Source of the DNA: Meconema thalassinum
Lineage: Eukaryota; Arthropoda; Insecta; Orthoptera; Tettigoniidae
Direction of reading: 5' to 3'
Length of the DNA: 64,000 nucleotides
Assembly: GCA_946902985.2 (NCBI GenBank)
Contig: OX336392.1
Coordinates: 462,422,693-462,486,692, forward strand
Position numbers and translations under genes: made by a program. The notes beneath the pieces are model-generated. The model ran no database searches. It was not told the DNA's origin and worked only from the letters and a program-made list of their open reading frames with translations. Below are positions 33,351 through 43,843 of this stretch, piece after piece. The first letter of the stretch is position 1. Each line of letters opens with the position of its first letter.

Positions 33351-33636
33351 AAGAGATTAATAAATTAACATTCTTGCCTTTGAACAGCAAGTATGTAGTG
33401 ATGTTAAGTATACATATGCGGTAATGTAGCAATATTGAAGTATGATTTGAGCATCCCAAGTAACGCAAATTCATGCAAATTCAGGGTTGCTTGATTCAAT
33501 TTATTATCAGGGAGTCGTCCTTTGTGTTGTGTGAGATATATATATTGTGAAATTAATAAAAACATCGATACCGCTAGGCTCCCAAGTACAGGCTTCATAT
33601 ATGTAACAGCAGACAGTAAATTAACTGTTCTGACTC

Positions 33637-33795
33637 AGTGAGGAAAGCAATGGCAAACTACTTCACTCCTCTTCTTGCCTAGAATGCCTCAATATAGCGC
33701 TGCCTTGGGTTTTTGTGGTTATCTACTTACATAACGTAACGGCGGTGCTTTTTGAGGATCCAACCAGCCTTCGGGCTGACTACCTAACAGACAGA
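33637..33795 (+). mobile_element. SINE-like fragment with ACAG tail
   Basis: Contains AAGCAATGGCAAACTACTTC and GGATCCAACCAGCCTTCGGG followed by CTGACTACCTAACAGACAGACA. I recall these blocks from the body and tail of insect SINEs. No tRNA-like head is visible, so it is 5' truncated. Confidence 0.5.
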
Positions 33796-34003
33796 CATGT
33801 GGGTAATATTTTTAACTGGTAGTAATTAGGCACTGCATTTAAATTGATTGTAAAAATATTTCTATCAATGAAAGGAAATGTGTAGTATTTTGCCATCATA
33901 AATTTGAAGCCATAACAAACGCACACCCAATTACTTCACGTCACTATATCGCCGCCATATTGCAAACAGCTGACCGTAAGCTCCTCCCCCGTTTCGGACG
34001 TCA

Positions 34004-34536
34004 ATTGCCCACCTTTTTGGCTTTTGACATTTCTTCAACTTTAATCTGCATTTCATTACAACCAGATTGTGGTCAGAGTTTATGTCAGCACCAGGATATG
34101 CTTTACAATCCAAAATCTGGTTTCGAAACCTCTGCTTGACCATAATGAAGTCGATTTGGTAACGCCCTGTATCTCCTGGTCTCATCCATGTGTATATTCT
34201 TCTGTTATGGTTATTGAATATGGTGTTAGCTATGACCAACTCATGCTCGGTGCAGAATTCCATCAGCCTGCTTTCTCGATCGTTCCTTTCACCTAATCCG
34301 AAATCTCCTACTATCTTCCCTTCTCTCCCTTTTCCTACCACATCATTCCAATCTCCCATTACTATAACATTTTCATCACCCTTGATATACCTCAGAATTT
34401 CGTCTATTTCTTCGTAAACCTTTTCAACATCCTCATCATCAGATTGACTGGTAGGCATATAGACTTGTACCACTGTGGTGCACGTAGGTTTAGTATTGAT
34501 TTTTGCTACAATAATCCGTTCACTATATTGCTCATA
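34004..34536 (-). pseudogene. LINE-B endonuclease C-terminal part (unit 2)
   Basis: Duplicate of the endonuclease segment with the GDWN, YQIDFIMV and SDHNLVV blocks. It is bounded on the left by the THAP element and on the right by the TSD CTCATA (34531-34536) of the Polinton-like element. Confidence 0.9.
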
Positions 34537-35005
34537 AGTAGTGGAACTGAATCGGTTCTAGCGCCTCCACCTCCACATTCCTCCACACAAGATGGCGGCG
34601 GTGCGATATCTCTCGAAGGCATGGATGGATTTTGACAAATGAGGTGTCATTGAACTCGGGCTGACACCCCCTTTCCAATGGACAACATATTTCCACCCCA
34701 AAATAAAACCTACCCATACTAGGAGGTGTTTTTTTTAGAAAATCTCTCTTTCCAAGTGCAACATGTGAGAGTTTGAATGCCAATATGGAATTAAACGTTG
34801 TTCTACACAAGAGACATGCATACGGTGGAAAGCCAATATGAATTAGCATGCTTTTGTTTTGTTTTTAAGCATCCCAATCATGGCTTTTGTAAGAGGGCGG
34901 GCTTTTTTAAATAAATGTTGTTCTACACAAGAGACATGTATACGGTGGATAGCCAATATGAATTAATATGCTTGTTTTTTGTTTGCTTTTATGCATGCCC
35001 ACTCA
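34537..35005. repeat. Polinton-like left inverted repeat, outer part
   Basis: Outer part of the left arm up to the hAT, including two tandem modules of about 145 bp (each with TTCTACACAAGAGACATG and ACGGTGGA). The arm resumes at 41605 after the hAT. Its mirror in the right arm is at about 49270-49750. Confidence 0.85.
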
Positions 35006-35955
35006 CAGGGGCGCACCCAGACTTTTGGTTTGGAGGGGGCTTTCCTCAATAACATGATTTCAGCTATGGAAGGAGAATGTGTTTATTATTAGTCGTGTAT
35101 GTAAATATGAATATTTGAGATCAAATACATAAAAAGATATTCTATAAGATCAAACATACTGTAGAATGTTCTGTTAAAACCAATACAAAAGATGCTATTG
35201 GACTGGAGATTATTTAAACAAAATGTGCATTGGTTTTATACAAATTTTAGTTACAGTACCATTGAGCTAAGGTTATACAAGTAATAAAAAGGAACTGCAT
35301 TATTTTTATCAAGAATTAACTTTTGATCACGATCAGAGTGATAACGACTGGATTGCTCTACTCACTATTATCATAACTATATATCCAGCTACCAGGATCG
35401 TCAGATTGATGTGTAACATCAATTATCTGCAATCATTTACTAAGTTTTGAGTTGTTTATACCAAGAAGTAGTATAGGTTTTAGGAAATTAATAATAACAT
35501 TTTGATTTTGAATATGTAGATTTAATTGGAACTAAAAATTACATTTTAAAAATTACGAGATGTAATTGTATACCATAGTGTTATGGATTGTAACAAATAT
35601 TTTATGTACTGTACGTGAAAATATATGTTATTTTAATTGTCCTTGGTTACTAACATTATATTAAAAAATCTTAAACATTTGTAGAATTTCAAGTCGAACT
35701 TAATCACACAGGCTGAATGCAAGTTTAAACAAATAGTTGAATACAAATCATGTATTAATGAATTAACATTAACGTTGTTTGAATAAAGCGGAAACTCAAA
35801 TTTCACAGAACAAAATCCAGCCGCCTAGCAGATTTTTTCAAAACGGAAACTACCTCTGTACTGGTGACTTCAATTTCCCGGTGAATATTCAGTGCTGCTA
35901 GTCCAGTCAGCCTGTCTGCACCCATGGTATTCCTAAGATATGTTTTCAGGCGACG

Positions 35956-38077
35956 CACAGTGGTCCGGATTTGAAAAAAAGCGGACAAAAATATTTTCCA
36001 CTAAATGAAATGAAATACTTTTGCATAAAACTTTAAATTGGATGTTACTATTAGGTAAATTTGTCTTAGTACATAAAATTACTTACTTATTCATCCTCTG
36101 ATCCGGATGAGTCGACTTCTTCTTCTTCCCCTTCCTGCTCCGTCTCGTCCTCGGGTATTGACAATAAATTACACATCTCCTGAGGAAACTGTCTTCATTT
36201 CTTCTTCGGTAGACTTCCCGTGCTTGAGATTACTGGATCAGAGCTTAGCAATAGTCTATGGAACAAGTCAAAATTATTGGAAATTCTTCAGGATTTTCTG
36301 GTATGGTCTTCTCTATATTTTCTTTCGTCTTGGTTTCTAGACTCTAAGACCTCTTCTGAAAGTTCTCAAATCGGCAAAATAGCTGCTTCTATAATGAAAC
36401 ATCCATGGATAAGTATTTTATGGAGTGTTAGAGGCATGTAACACCACGGATATAGCCGTACATATAAGCTTGCTGTTTCGCAGCAGTAGGAATTGAACTC
36501 TGAACTATTAATTTCATGACCAGAGGAAATTGCTTTTAAAATTATTCCAAAACGAGTTATTAACTACCCCTGTTATTTCGGATGCTACTTGAGGTTGATC
36601 AAAAAACCTTCGGGCAGTGTTGCCATCATTGGTTGTTCCATATCCAGGCTTCGGAATATCAACTAGAAGACCTAATCTCGTTCTGAATGAGTCTTGCACA
36701 ATTTTTTCTTTCTTTCGAATAAGTCTCGATTACCATCTTTCACGCTCACTTTCCACTTTTTAAAACCCAGGCGGTACGAAATATGCAGGAGTCATTCAAA
36801 AAATCGAAAATGGGCGTGTGGAACTGAAATTCCAAACTCAAGTTGTAAATTGTCGACGAGCTTTTGTGCCACTTATGTAGATTTTTCATTTCTGAAAATT
36901 TCGCACCATTCGTTTGCCCCTTGTTGGTGTAGTCGTGGTAGCTTCTTTTTAGCTTGGCTGATGAATCGTCTCCCTCTGCCCTTAAATTCATAACGGTCGC
37001 ATAGGCAAGCTCTGATGACGTGGCACTCTCCCTTAGGTCTTTAATTTTCCTTATTTTGCTTCTCTCCATTAGCTCTTGAAATTCTTTTGGAGGACGACCT
37101 CGATGTACTGATTTTGCGGAGCCAGGAATGCTCGGAATTGATATCACAATTTCTGTTTTCAACCAGTCTGAATATTTCTTCAAAAAAAGCATGTTCTAAG
37201 AAGTTACACTTGCTCCACCGGTCAACATACGGGTTCTTATATTATTATACACTGTTTCTCTACACTGTCGTCAACATTTAATTGGAATTTGTTAAGGAGA
37301 TATGTTACCACAAACTTTCCTTGACGCGCGCGAGACTGATTTTTGTTCTCTCGAATCTTGTTAATAAGATCACTGCGACTAACAACGAAAATTCATGTTT
37401 CGCTCTTCACAACACACACAACTACTACTAATCAATTACTTCTCGTGATTGAAGATTATTTTGGTTTCATGGCCTCGAGATATCCCTTGCGTAGCATAAA
37501 CAAATGTCTCAACAGGCCCTTATCTCGCGCGAGTGTTTATCCTCAGAGCGCGCAGTAATGTTCTCTCCCTTCTCAATCACGCATCTGGCGGGTTCTGGCG
37601 ATGAAACCTTTATGGATATATTCTCCAGTCTTCATTTTAAAACTTGTATAAGTTTCATGTTATACATATGTATACATTTTTTTGTAGGTCAAGCAAAATT
37701 TATTTTTCTTGAAGAAAATAAAGCACTATAAAAATAAGTATAACAGTCCTTATAAGTGATCTGAAATCGAAAATCATGCTATAATTAAATATATCAGATC
37801 ACAAACTACATACAGATACAGTATTATAGACCCCGAGTTTCGTTTTGAAGTTAGAATGATATTCCAAAATTTACTTAATGGAGCGCGGAATTCAGAAACG
37901 AAGAGTTGTATCACTTTTGTAGTATTATATCTGAGAAACACAGAAGCAATTTCCAAAGAAAAAGTGAAATTAATGTACACTGATTAACATACTTCACTTG
38001 GGAGTTGGTTTGGCCTTTCTAATGTAAAGTTGAAAAATCTATTTTTGTCCGCTTTTTTACGGATCCGGACCACTGTG
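35956..38077 (-). mobile_element. Transib element (unit 2 copy)
   Basis: Duplicate of 27216-29338, 2122 bp, with identical CGACG flanks (35951-35955 and 38078-38082) and CACAGTG ends. One A fewer in the run near 37182 extends the N-terminal frame to MLFLKKYSDW. Confidence 0.9.
36087..37250 (-). pseudogene. Transib transposase (unit 2 copy)
   Basis: Same blocks and same internal deletion as the unit 1 copy. The N-terminal frame runs 36746-37192 and stops at its C-terminal side in the same place. Upstream, another frame reads PYVDRWSKCNFLEH before merging with KKYSDW, so the N-terminus was already frameshifted. Stop codon at 36087-36089. Confidence 0.85.
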
Positions 38078-38597
38078 CGACGTAGTGTAGAAAATGACCT
38101 CTCAGCAGTGCTTGTAGTCACAGGGATGGTACACAAAATTCTCAACAATGTGTGGATATTAGGAAACAAGTCCTTGTCACATAGATTCAACACATCGATT
38201 GCGTTTTTAGGGATATTAGCGTTGGTCTTGAAGCTCTTGTGCCACAGTTCAAACTCGGCCATAAACAGACCTTTGTTGTTTCCTCCACTTTCAATTATGT
38301 CATTCTTATAAAAATTACACAGCTGTAAGAAATCCAGTTGCATTTTTTCTTGGAAGGTTTCTTTATGCGTATGGTGATGCATTGGCTGATGGCAGTAAGC
38401 ACTCAAAACTCTTTAATAAGTCTTTATGCTTCATGAATCGAGATTCCAATGAAATAATGAATGAGTCAATCCAAGGGATGAAAACAGATCTTTTGTAGTA
38501 TAATTCTGGAGTTTCTGCTGGAATGTTGCTTCTGTTCAGTTGTCTTCCAACTGTTCGAGGCATGGAAATTATTGAACCGCAGTTATTAGCAATTTTG

Positions 38598-39332
38598 ATG
38601 ACGATGATGATAATTGTTGTTTTAAGGGGCCTAACATCTAGGCTATCGGCCCCTGATGGGTTGGGTGATCGGGAAGATGAAAATGAAATGCAAACTTAAA
38701 ACTAAAACTAACTACCAACCTACATACTAGAAGAAGAAATGGAAAACTAAAGGAGAATAAGGCAAATAAAGGACAGGAGGAAAAGAAATGCCCTCAACCC
38801 TCGCAGAATGCGGATTGAGGGACTTGAAAGGAAAGAGAGCCATGAAAGGCAGATAGGAAAGTAAAAGAGGAGAGGGTCCGCCCCGAAGGTAAGGGACAAA
38901 AGGGGAAAACGGACCCAGCTCAGGAATCCCTCGGGGTCGCCAACTCCCGAACTCACCAGCCGTGAGCCCCTGAGGGTGTAGCATTATCTAGGGTGCACCA
39001 GAAGTGGTGGGGCTACATACACCCTGCCTCTTTAAGGGCCTAGAGCACAAGGCAGGAGGTAAAAGGAAGAGAAAAAGAAGGCTGACCCCTCGCAGAAGGA
39101 GGGTATCAGAAAAGATGAGACAAGGGCCAATTAAGGCGGGAAAGGAAGAGACTCCCTAGGCCTCGGATACCCTAATACCGTCGGGGTCAGAAGAGAACAA
39201 GAGTTGACCAAGTGAGGTCGACAGGAAAGAAGACAGAGAGGAGCCCGGCACAAGTAAGTGGAAGCAATGCCGGACTCAGCTGGGGCCCCGTGGTCGCCAA
39301 CCCACGCCCACAAGATGTGAGCCCCTGGGGGG
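38598..39332 (-). mobile_element. ATC-tail retroposon copy 6, complete, in hAT
   Basis: A 735-bp full-length minus-strand copy flanked by the 14-bp TSD TATTAGCAATTTTG (38584-38597 and 39333-39346) inside the hAT transposase frame. The unit 1 version is cut at the duplication breakpoint. Confidence 0.95.
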
Positions 39333-41625
39333 TATTAGCAATTTTGGTAGCTTCTTCAAACAACGAGTGAAATTCTTGATCTGCATTTTTTCTTAGAGAT
39401 TTTAAGCTTTCAATCACAGTTTCAGCGTGTGTAATTGCAGACGATAAATCTAAAACAGTTCCCTGAAGCTTCTTGCTTAGGTTTACTGTGTAACCTAGCA
39501 GTTTTTCTGATGCCATGAGAGAAATTATAAATTCACTTTGACTTAAGGAGTTTAGTAGTATTAGAGCTCCTGAAGAAGATTCCCTATCATTCCAGTTTTT
39601 AATCTCCTCTAACGCTACTTCAAGAGGTTGCAGCAGTTCTTTCATAACAAAAATAGCATCGTGCCTTTGTACCCATCTCGTTGGACAAAGCTGCAGGAGT
39701 TTTTTCTTGTTGGTTTCAAGATTTACCTCAGATTCAATGCACTGTTTTAAAACTGCTTGTCTCTTAGGAGTGTTAAAAAAATCCCACAACTTCTCCACTA
39801 TTCCAAAGCAGTTCCTGATTGATACAACCTCAGACGCGGTCGACAATGCCAGGTTAAGGCTATGAGAAGCGCAATGCATGTATATTGCTGTGGGGTGAGC
39901 TTCTTGGATGCACGCTTGAGCCCCTTTAAACTTTGCACTCATGGCAGCCGCCCCATCGTACCCCTGGCCACGTATGTTATTTATGTCTATATTACTGTCT
40001 TCAAGACCTTTAATCGATGTTTTTGCCAATACGCTACCCGTAGTAGAGGTTAGAGGCATGAACTTCAAAAATTGCTCACATATTTCATAACCATTTAAAG
40101 TATTTGGCGTTACATAACGTAAACACAAAGAAAACTGTTCAACAGTTGAAATATCAGATGTTTCATCTGCGAGAACACTAAAAAACTTAGCTTCTTTTAC
40201 TTTACTTGCTATTTTTTCAGTTATTATTTGGTTACAAGCATCGATGACTTGATTTTGAAAATTCCAACTTATATAGGTCGCATTTTTGCCACATGACCCA
40301 AAGTGATCTTTCAAATTGTTGTTACCTGCTTCAATTCTAGCTCTGAGCAAAGCTCTTAAGTTCCCCTCATTTTCAAATGGTTTGCTGTCGATTTGAAACT
40401 GACCATAATCTCTATGGCCCCTAAGGGCGATATTTTGTCTGCCACACAAAATTATAGTTTCTATTATTGGAATTATTCTTTTCACATTATTTTGGGCTTG
40501 GACGTCATTTCCTTTATCAAGAGATTTGTCAATCGGTTTCATTCGGCAGTCCATAACTCTTTTAAAGTTAGCTGCGCTTACACATGAGTCTTTATGATAC
40601 TGCGAGTTTGCATGTGTTTCAAACTTTTCTAGTGCTTTTTTCCAGTTACAAAAACCTTCTTCAACAAGTTGTCCAGTATGTTGAGCGTTACTCTTACCTA
40701 CTTCTTTTTTTGAAAAAAGCATACAATGGACACAGTACGCAGAGTCTTCAATTCCAGAATACGAAAGCCAGGTATATTTCTTTAGCCACGAAAACGAAAA
40801 TTTTCGTTGTTGGTTCCCATGCGATCTAAAAGGAAAGTTAAGGTTGCTCTGAGGAACCCATTTGTCATTTAAAACTTTGAACTTTTCATTGTCCGTCAAC
40901 ACTTTGTTTTTAAATAAACCAATGTCCAAATCCATGTTATGTTTACTTACAACGGCCTTAGGCCTGCTCACATTTGCCTCTAAGCCCTCCTCTGACGAAC
41001 AACTAGGCTGTTTTTCTATGCTTGCAGTCCTTGTTAACAGTTCCTTACTCGTTGAAGGATTGCCACATTCACTAACACTAACGACATCATATTTATTTAT
41101 TTTTAACGGTTTAAAGTAGTTTTGCATGTTTGACTTTCTTTTGTCTCCCATTACTACTAGTCCAATTGGGCACACTACGAACACCAATAGCCAATAGAAA
41201 ATACAAACACAATAACAATCAACGAATGAACTTTTACAAACACCACTACTGACTTGACGCTTGACACAGAGCACAGCACAGGGGAGAGAAATTTTCACCG
41301 CTGTCCCACGCGCATCTTGCTCCGAGCATAGTTACGACAACGGCCGGAAATATCCGATCGTGTTGTGTTTACAATATATATTATTATCACCCAAGTGTTG
41401 CATAAATATAGGCCTAACATAATTCTGTTTTAAACCAGTAGAAAATCACAAATTGTTCCAACGTTCCAACACTAAACATTCTGGAGCCCGTTAAGCAATC
41501 AATTTTCTCGAAAAATATCAATGTTTTTAAAGTGTTCCCAGGTTTTTAGGGGAGGGGGGGGGGGGGGGGCTTGAAGACCCCCCCCCCCCCTGGGTGCGCC
41601 CCTGCCCACTCATAGCTTTTGTAAG

Positions 41626-42243
41626 ATGAAGATGATGATGATAATTGTTGTTTTAAGGGGTCTAACATCTAGGTTATCGGCCCCTGATGGTTTGGGTGAT
41701 CGTGAAGATGAAAATGAAATGCAAACTTAAAACTAAGTACTAACTACTAACCTACATACTAGAAGAAGAAATGGACAACTAAAGGAGAATAAGGCAAATA
41801 AAGGACAGGAGGAAAAGAAATGCCCTCAACCCTCGAAGAATGCCGATTGAGGGACTTGGAAGGAAGGAGAGCCATGAAAGGCAGATAGGAAAGTGAAAGA
41901 GGACAGGGTCCGCCCCAAAGGTAAGGGACAAAGGGGGGAAAACGGACCCAGCTCAGAAGTCCCTCGGGGTTGCCAACTCCCGAACTCAACAGCCGTGAGC
42001 CCCTGAGGGTGTAGCATTATATATGGGGCACCAAAAGGGGTGGGGCTACATACACCCGGCCTCCTGGAGGGCCTTGAGCAGAAGGCAGGAGATAACATGA
42101 AAATAAAAAGAAGGCTGACCCCTCGCAGAAGGAGGGAATCAGAGAAGATAAGACAAGGGCCAATTAAGGCGGGAAAGGAAGAGACTCCCTAGGCCTCGGG
42201 TACCCTAATACCGTCGGGGTCGGAAAAGAACAAGAGTTGACCA
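41626..42243 (-). mobile_element. ATC-tail retroposon copy 7, 5' truncated, in Polinton arm
   Basis: A 618-bp minus-strand copy flanked by the 12-bp TSD AGCTTTTGTAAG (41614-41625 and 42244-42255). Its 5' end is truncated at TTGGTC. It lies in the left Polinton arm just inside the hAT insertion. Confidence 0.95.
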
Positions 42244-43072
42244 AGCTTTTGTAAGAGGGTGGGCTTATTAAAAGATGGCGGCTGTAGTGTAACCTAACCC
42301 AACCTAACGGGTCCTTGTTGACAGGTCATTGTTGACGAGTCCTTGTGGGCGAGTCCTTGTTGATGAGTCCCTTTGGACTGATCCCTTTGGACCGGTCCCT
42401 TTGGACTGGTTTCTACGGACTAGCCCATGAATTTATTTAAATTATGTCAAAGGGCCTAACTACATTTTGCGTGTAAAGCAGTGTGTTGAACTGACGTTGT
42501 TCACTAATCCCCCACTACTATAATGTGATAACGATATGAAAGGAAAGTGACGAAATACATGTGAACATACAAGGGATCTAACTTGGTGGATGGATGTGTT
42601 CTAACGAGTCATTTGTAGTTGAAAGAGAATAATACATGTTCTTAAGATGTTAAAACTATGGAGATGGTACGTGCAGTAAACCGACTTGTTACTTCCTGTG
42701 TCATATTACAGACACGGCAGAGAGCGCGCAGATCTGTTGCTATGACTAACGCTGCAGTAATTTGAAACCGCAAGTGTTCATGAAGACAATGGGTGATGAT
42801 CATGCAAAGTTAGCAGTTATTGGATATTACACAGGTGTTCCTTCCGGTGTCATGTTGTGACATGGCAGAGAGCGCACACTGCTGTTGCAAAGACTGACGC
42901 TGCAGTAATTTGAAACCCCAGGTGTTGATCAAGACAATGGGTGATGATCATGCAAAGTCAGCAGTAATTGGATACCACACAGGTGTTCCTAGTGTACTTT
43001 GGACTCTCAGCTGTATTGGGAAAAGGAATTGCAATGATCTGCAAAAAACTGCTGACACGAGCGATGGGAGTT

Positions 43073-43110
43073 TATATAAGAGAGGTGTCATATATTTCCC
43101 TACTGTCAGT
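43073..43110 (+). promoter_or_regulatory. TATA box and initiator in the left Polinton arm
   Basis: TATATAAG at 43073-43080 precedes an arthropod-type initiator TCAGT (43106-43110) with the A 35 bases from the TATA start, slightly longer than usual. A strong splice donor GCAAGGTAAGT follows near 43202-43212. Because the signals are conserved in the other arm they probably drive inward transcription. On this side the downstream gene is lost. Confidence 0.5.
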
Positions 43111-43843
43111 CTTTATTACTCGCTTTGAGTGAACAGTGCTCTATTACTGCTCAAGAGTTGTAAAAAAAAGCCTTTTTGGTAGAAAATCATTAAATTATTT
43201 TGCAAGGTAAGTACTTATTATTAATGGATTGTAGTCTTTTATTACTAATTGATGAAGTTATTGATTGTAATGTATTTATTGATTGATTGATTTGTTTAGA
43301 TAATTGGGTTCCTGTAGGTTACCAGATTCCTACAATCTGTTCATTCTGTGGCAGCAGTTGATAAATTATAAAAAGGTAAGTGCCCCCTCTAATAACTTTT
43401 AAACAGTTTGAGTGATATTTTCCAATGTTCACCACTACATGTTAATGAAAATGGTATATTTGGCAGTCAAAAGTTGGAACTACTTGACCATGGTGTGTAA
43501 AGCTAATTTTGTAGGTTAGATTTTGATTACCGCTCTATTAAGTCTGAATGTTCAATGCTAGGTGTCAGTGACAGAGGGAATATTTAAAGACTTAACCTCA
43601 GTTCACCTTACATAACCTAACTTTACCTAACTTAACCTTGCCACGTGACATGTTTTACAAGTTTAGACTTGCTTTATGACTGTCTCTTAGCTCACTTAAC
43701 TAGTGACTGCTGGTTTCTATCACGTGACATGTTCTACAAGTTTAGACTTGTTCTAAGACTGGCTATGACGTCACACTTAGCTCACTTAACTGACGACCGC
43801 TGGTTTCTACCACTCTATCAAGTTCCAATGTTCACCGCTAGGT

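Larger units (their letters stand above)
32248..34003 (+). mobile_element. THAP-domain DNA element, private to unit 2
   Basis: A 1756-bp insertion absent from the equivalent site in unit 1 (25263/25264). Ends are TGACGTCAGAAA at the left and TTTCGGACGTCA at the right, an inverted repeat of about 11 bp with one mismatch. The bases AT occur on both sides (32246-32247 and 34004-34005), so the TSD is AT or the insertion is simple. It encodes a THAP finger near its left end and no recognisable catalytic domain. It holds a 33231-33350 inverted repeat, direct repeats of about 65 bp (near 32786 and 33372, and near 32994 and 33402), and SINE-like sequence at 33637-33795. Confidence 0.7.
30158..38894. 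repeat. tandem segmental duplication, unit 2
   Basis: Corresponds to 23174-30157 with very high identity, plus one extra 1.76-kb element at 32248-34003 and a few substitutions and homopolymer indels (for example 31244, 34730, 37185, 38274). The offset is 6984 before the insertion and about 8740 after it. The private insertion and point differences argue against a simple assembly duplication. Confidence 0.9.
35803..41151 (-). pseudogene. hAT transposase (ZMYM1-like, TTF finger and DUF4371)
   Basis: Start chosen at MGDKRKSNMQNYF (41151); an upstream ATG at 41298 adds 49 residues unlike the family. Domains: TTF-type zinc finger (FSWLKKYTWLSY, SAYCVHCMLFSKKEVG), DUF4371 with FSVLADETSDIS (first catalytic Asp), IRGQGYDGAAAMS (second), CASHSLNLALS, and the C-terminal dimerisation block PVTTSTAERSFSTLRR ending ALNIHREIE. 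The frame is cut by retroposon copy 6 at 39332/38597 and by Transib at 38077/35956, with a frameshift near 38400. The 703-codon open frame 39187-41298 ends in antisense retroposon sequence and is chimeric. Confidence 0.9.
35006..41604 (-). mobile_element. hAT transposon, complete ends, with two insertions
   Basis: Termini are CAGGGGCGCACCCAG at 35006 and its complement at 41590-41604, flanked by the 8-bp TSD CCCACTCA (34998-35005 and 41605-41612), the hAT hallmark. The right arm of the host Polinton carries the undisturbed site TGAGTGGG (49268-49275). Inside are a Transib (35956-38077) and retroposon copy 6 (38598-39332). Without them the element is about 3.7 kb. The right subterminal region has a 16-G run facing a 13-C run across an 8-base loop (41554-41590). 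Confidence 0.95.
41605..43843. repeat. Polinton-like left inverted repeat, inner part
   Basis: The arm resumes after the hAT with CCCACTCATAGC and matches, inverted, 47862-49275. It holds short tandem repeats of GAGTCCTTGTTGAC and GTCCCTTTGGACT type (42300-42425), a tandem duplication of about 145 bp found only in this arm (about 42698-42843 and 42846-42990), a TATA/initiator pair and splice-like signals, and two related modules of about 95 bp (CACGTGACATGTTTTACAAG, near 43640-43830). Confidence 0.85.

Noticed and set aside
39187..41298. Host ZMYM1-like zinc-finger gene
   Set aside because: Inverted repeats CAGGGGCGCACCCAG, an 8-bp TSD and hAT catalytic blocks show it is the transposase of a mobile element.
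42910..43128. 72-residue frame MKPQVLIKTMGDDHAK in the left Polinton arm, with a 73-residue mirror at 48569-48790
   Set aside because: It spans the TATA box and initiator, and differs between arms by an in-frame codon gain and substitutions in a way consistent with non-coding homology.
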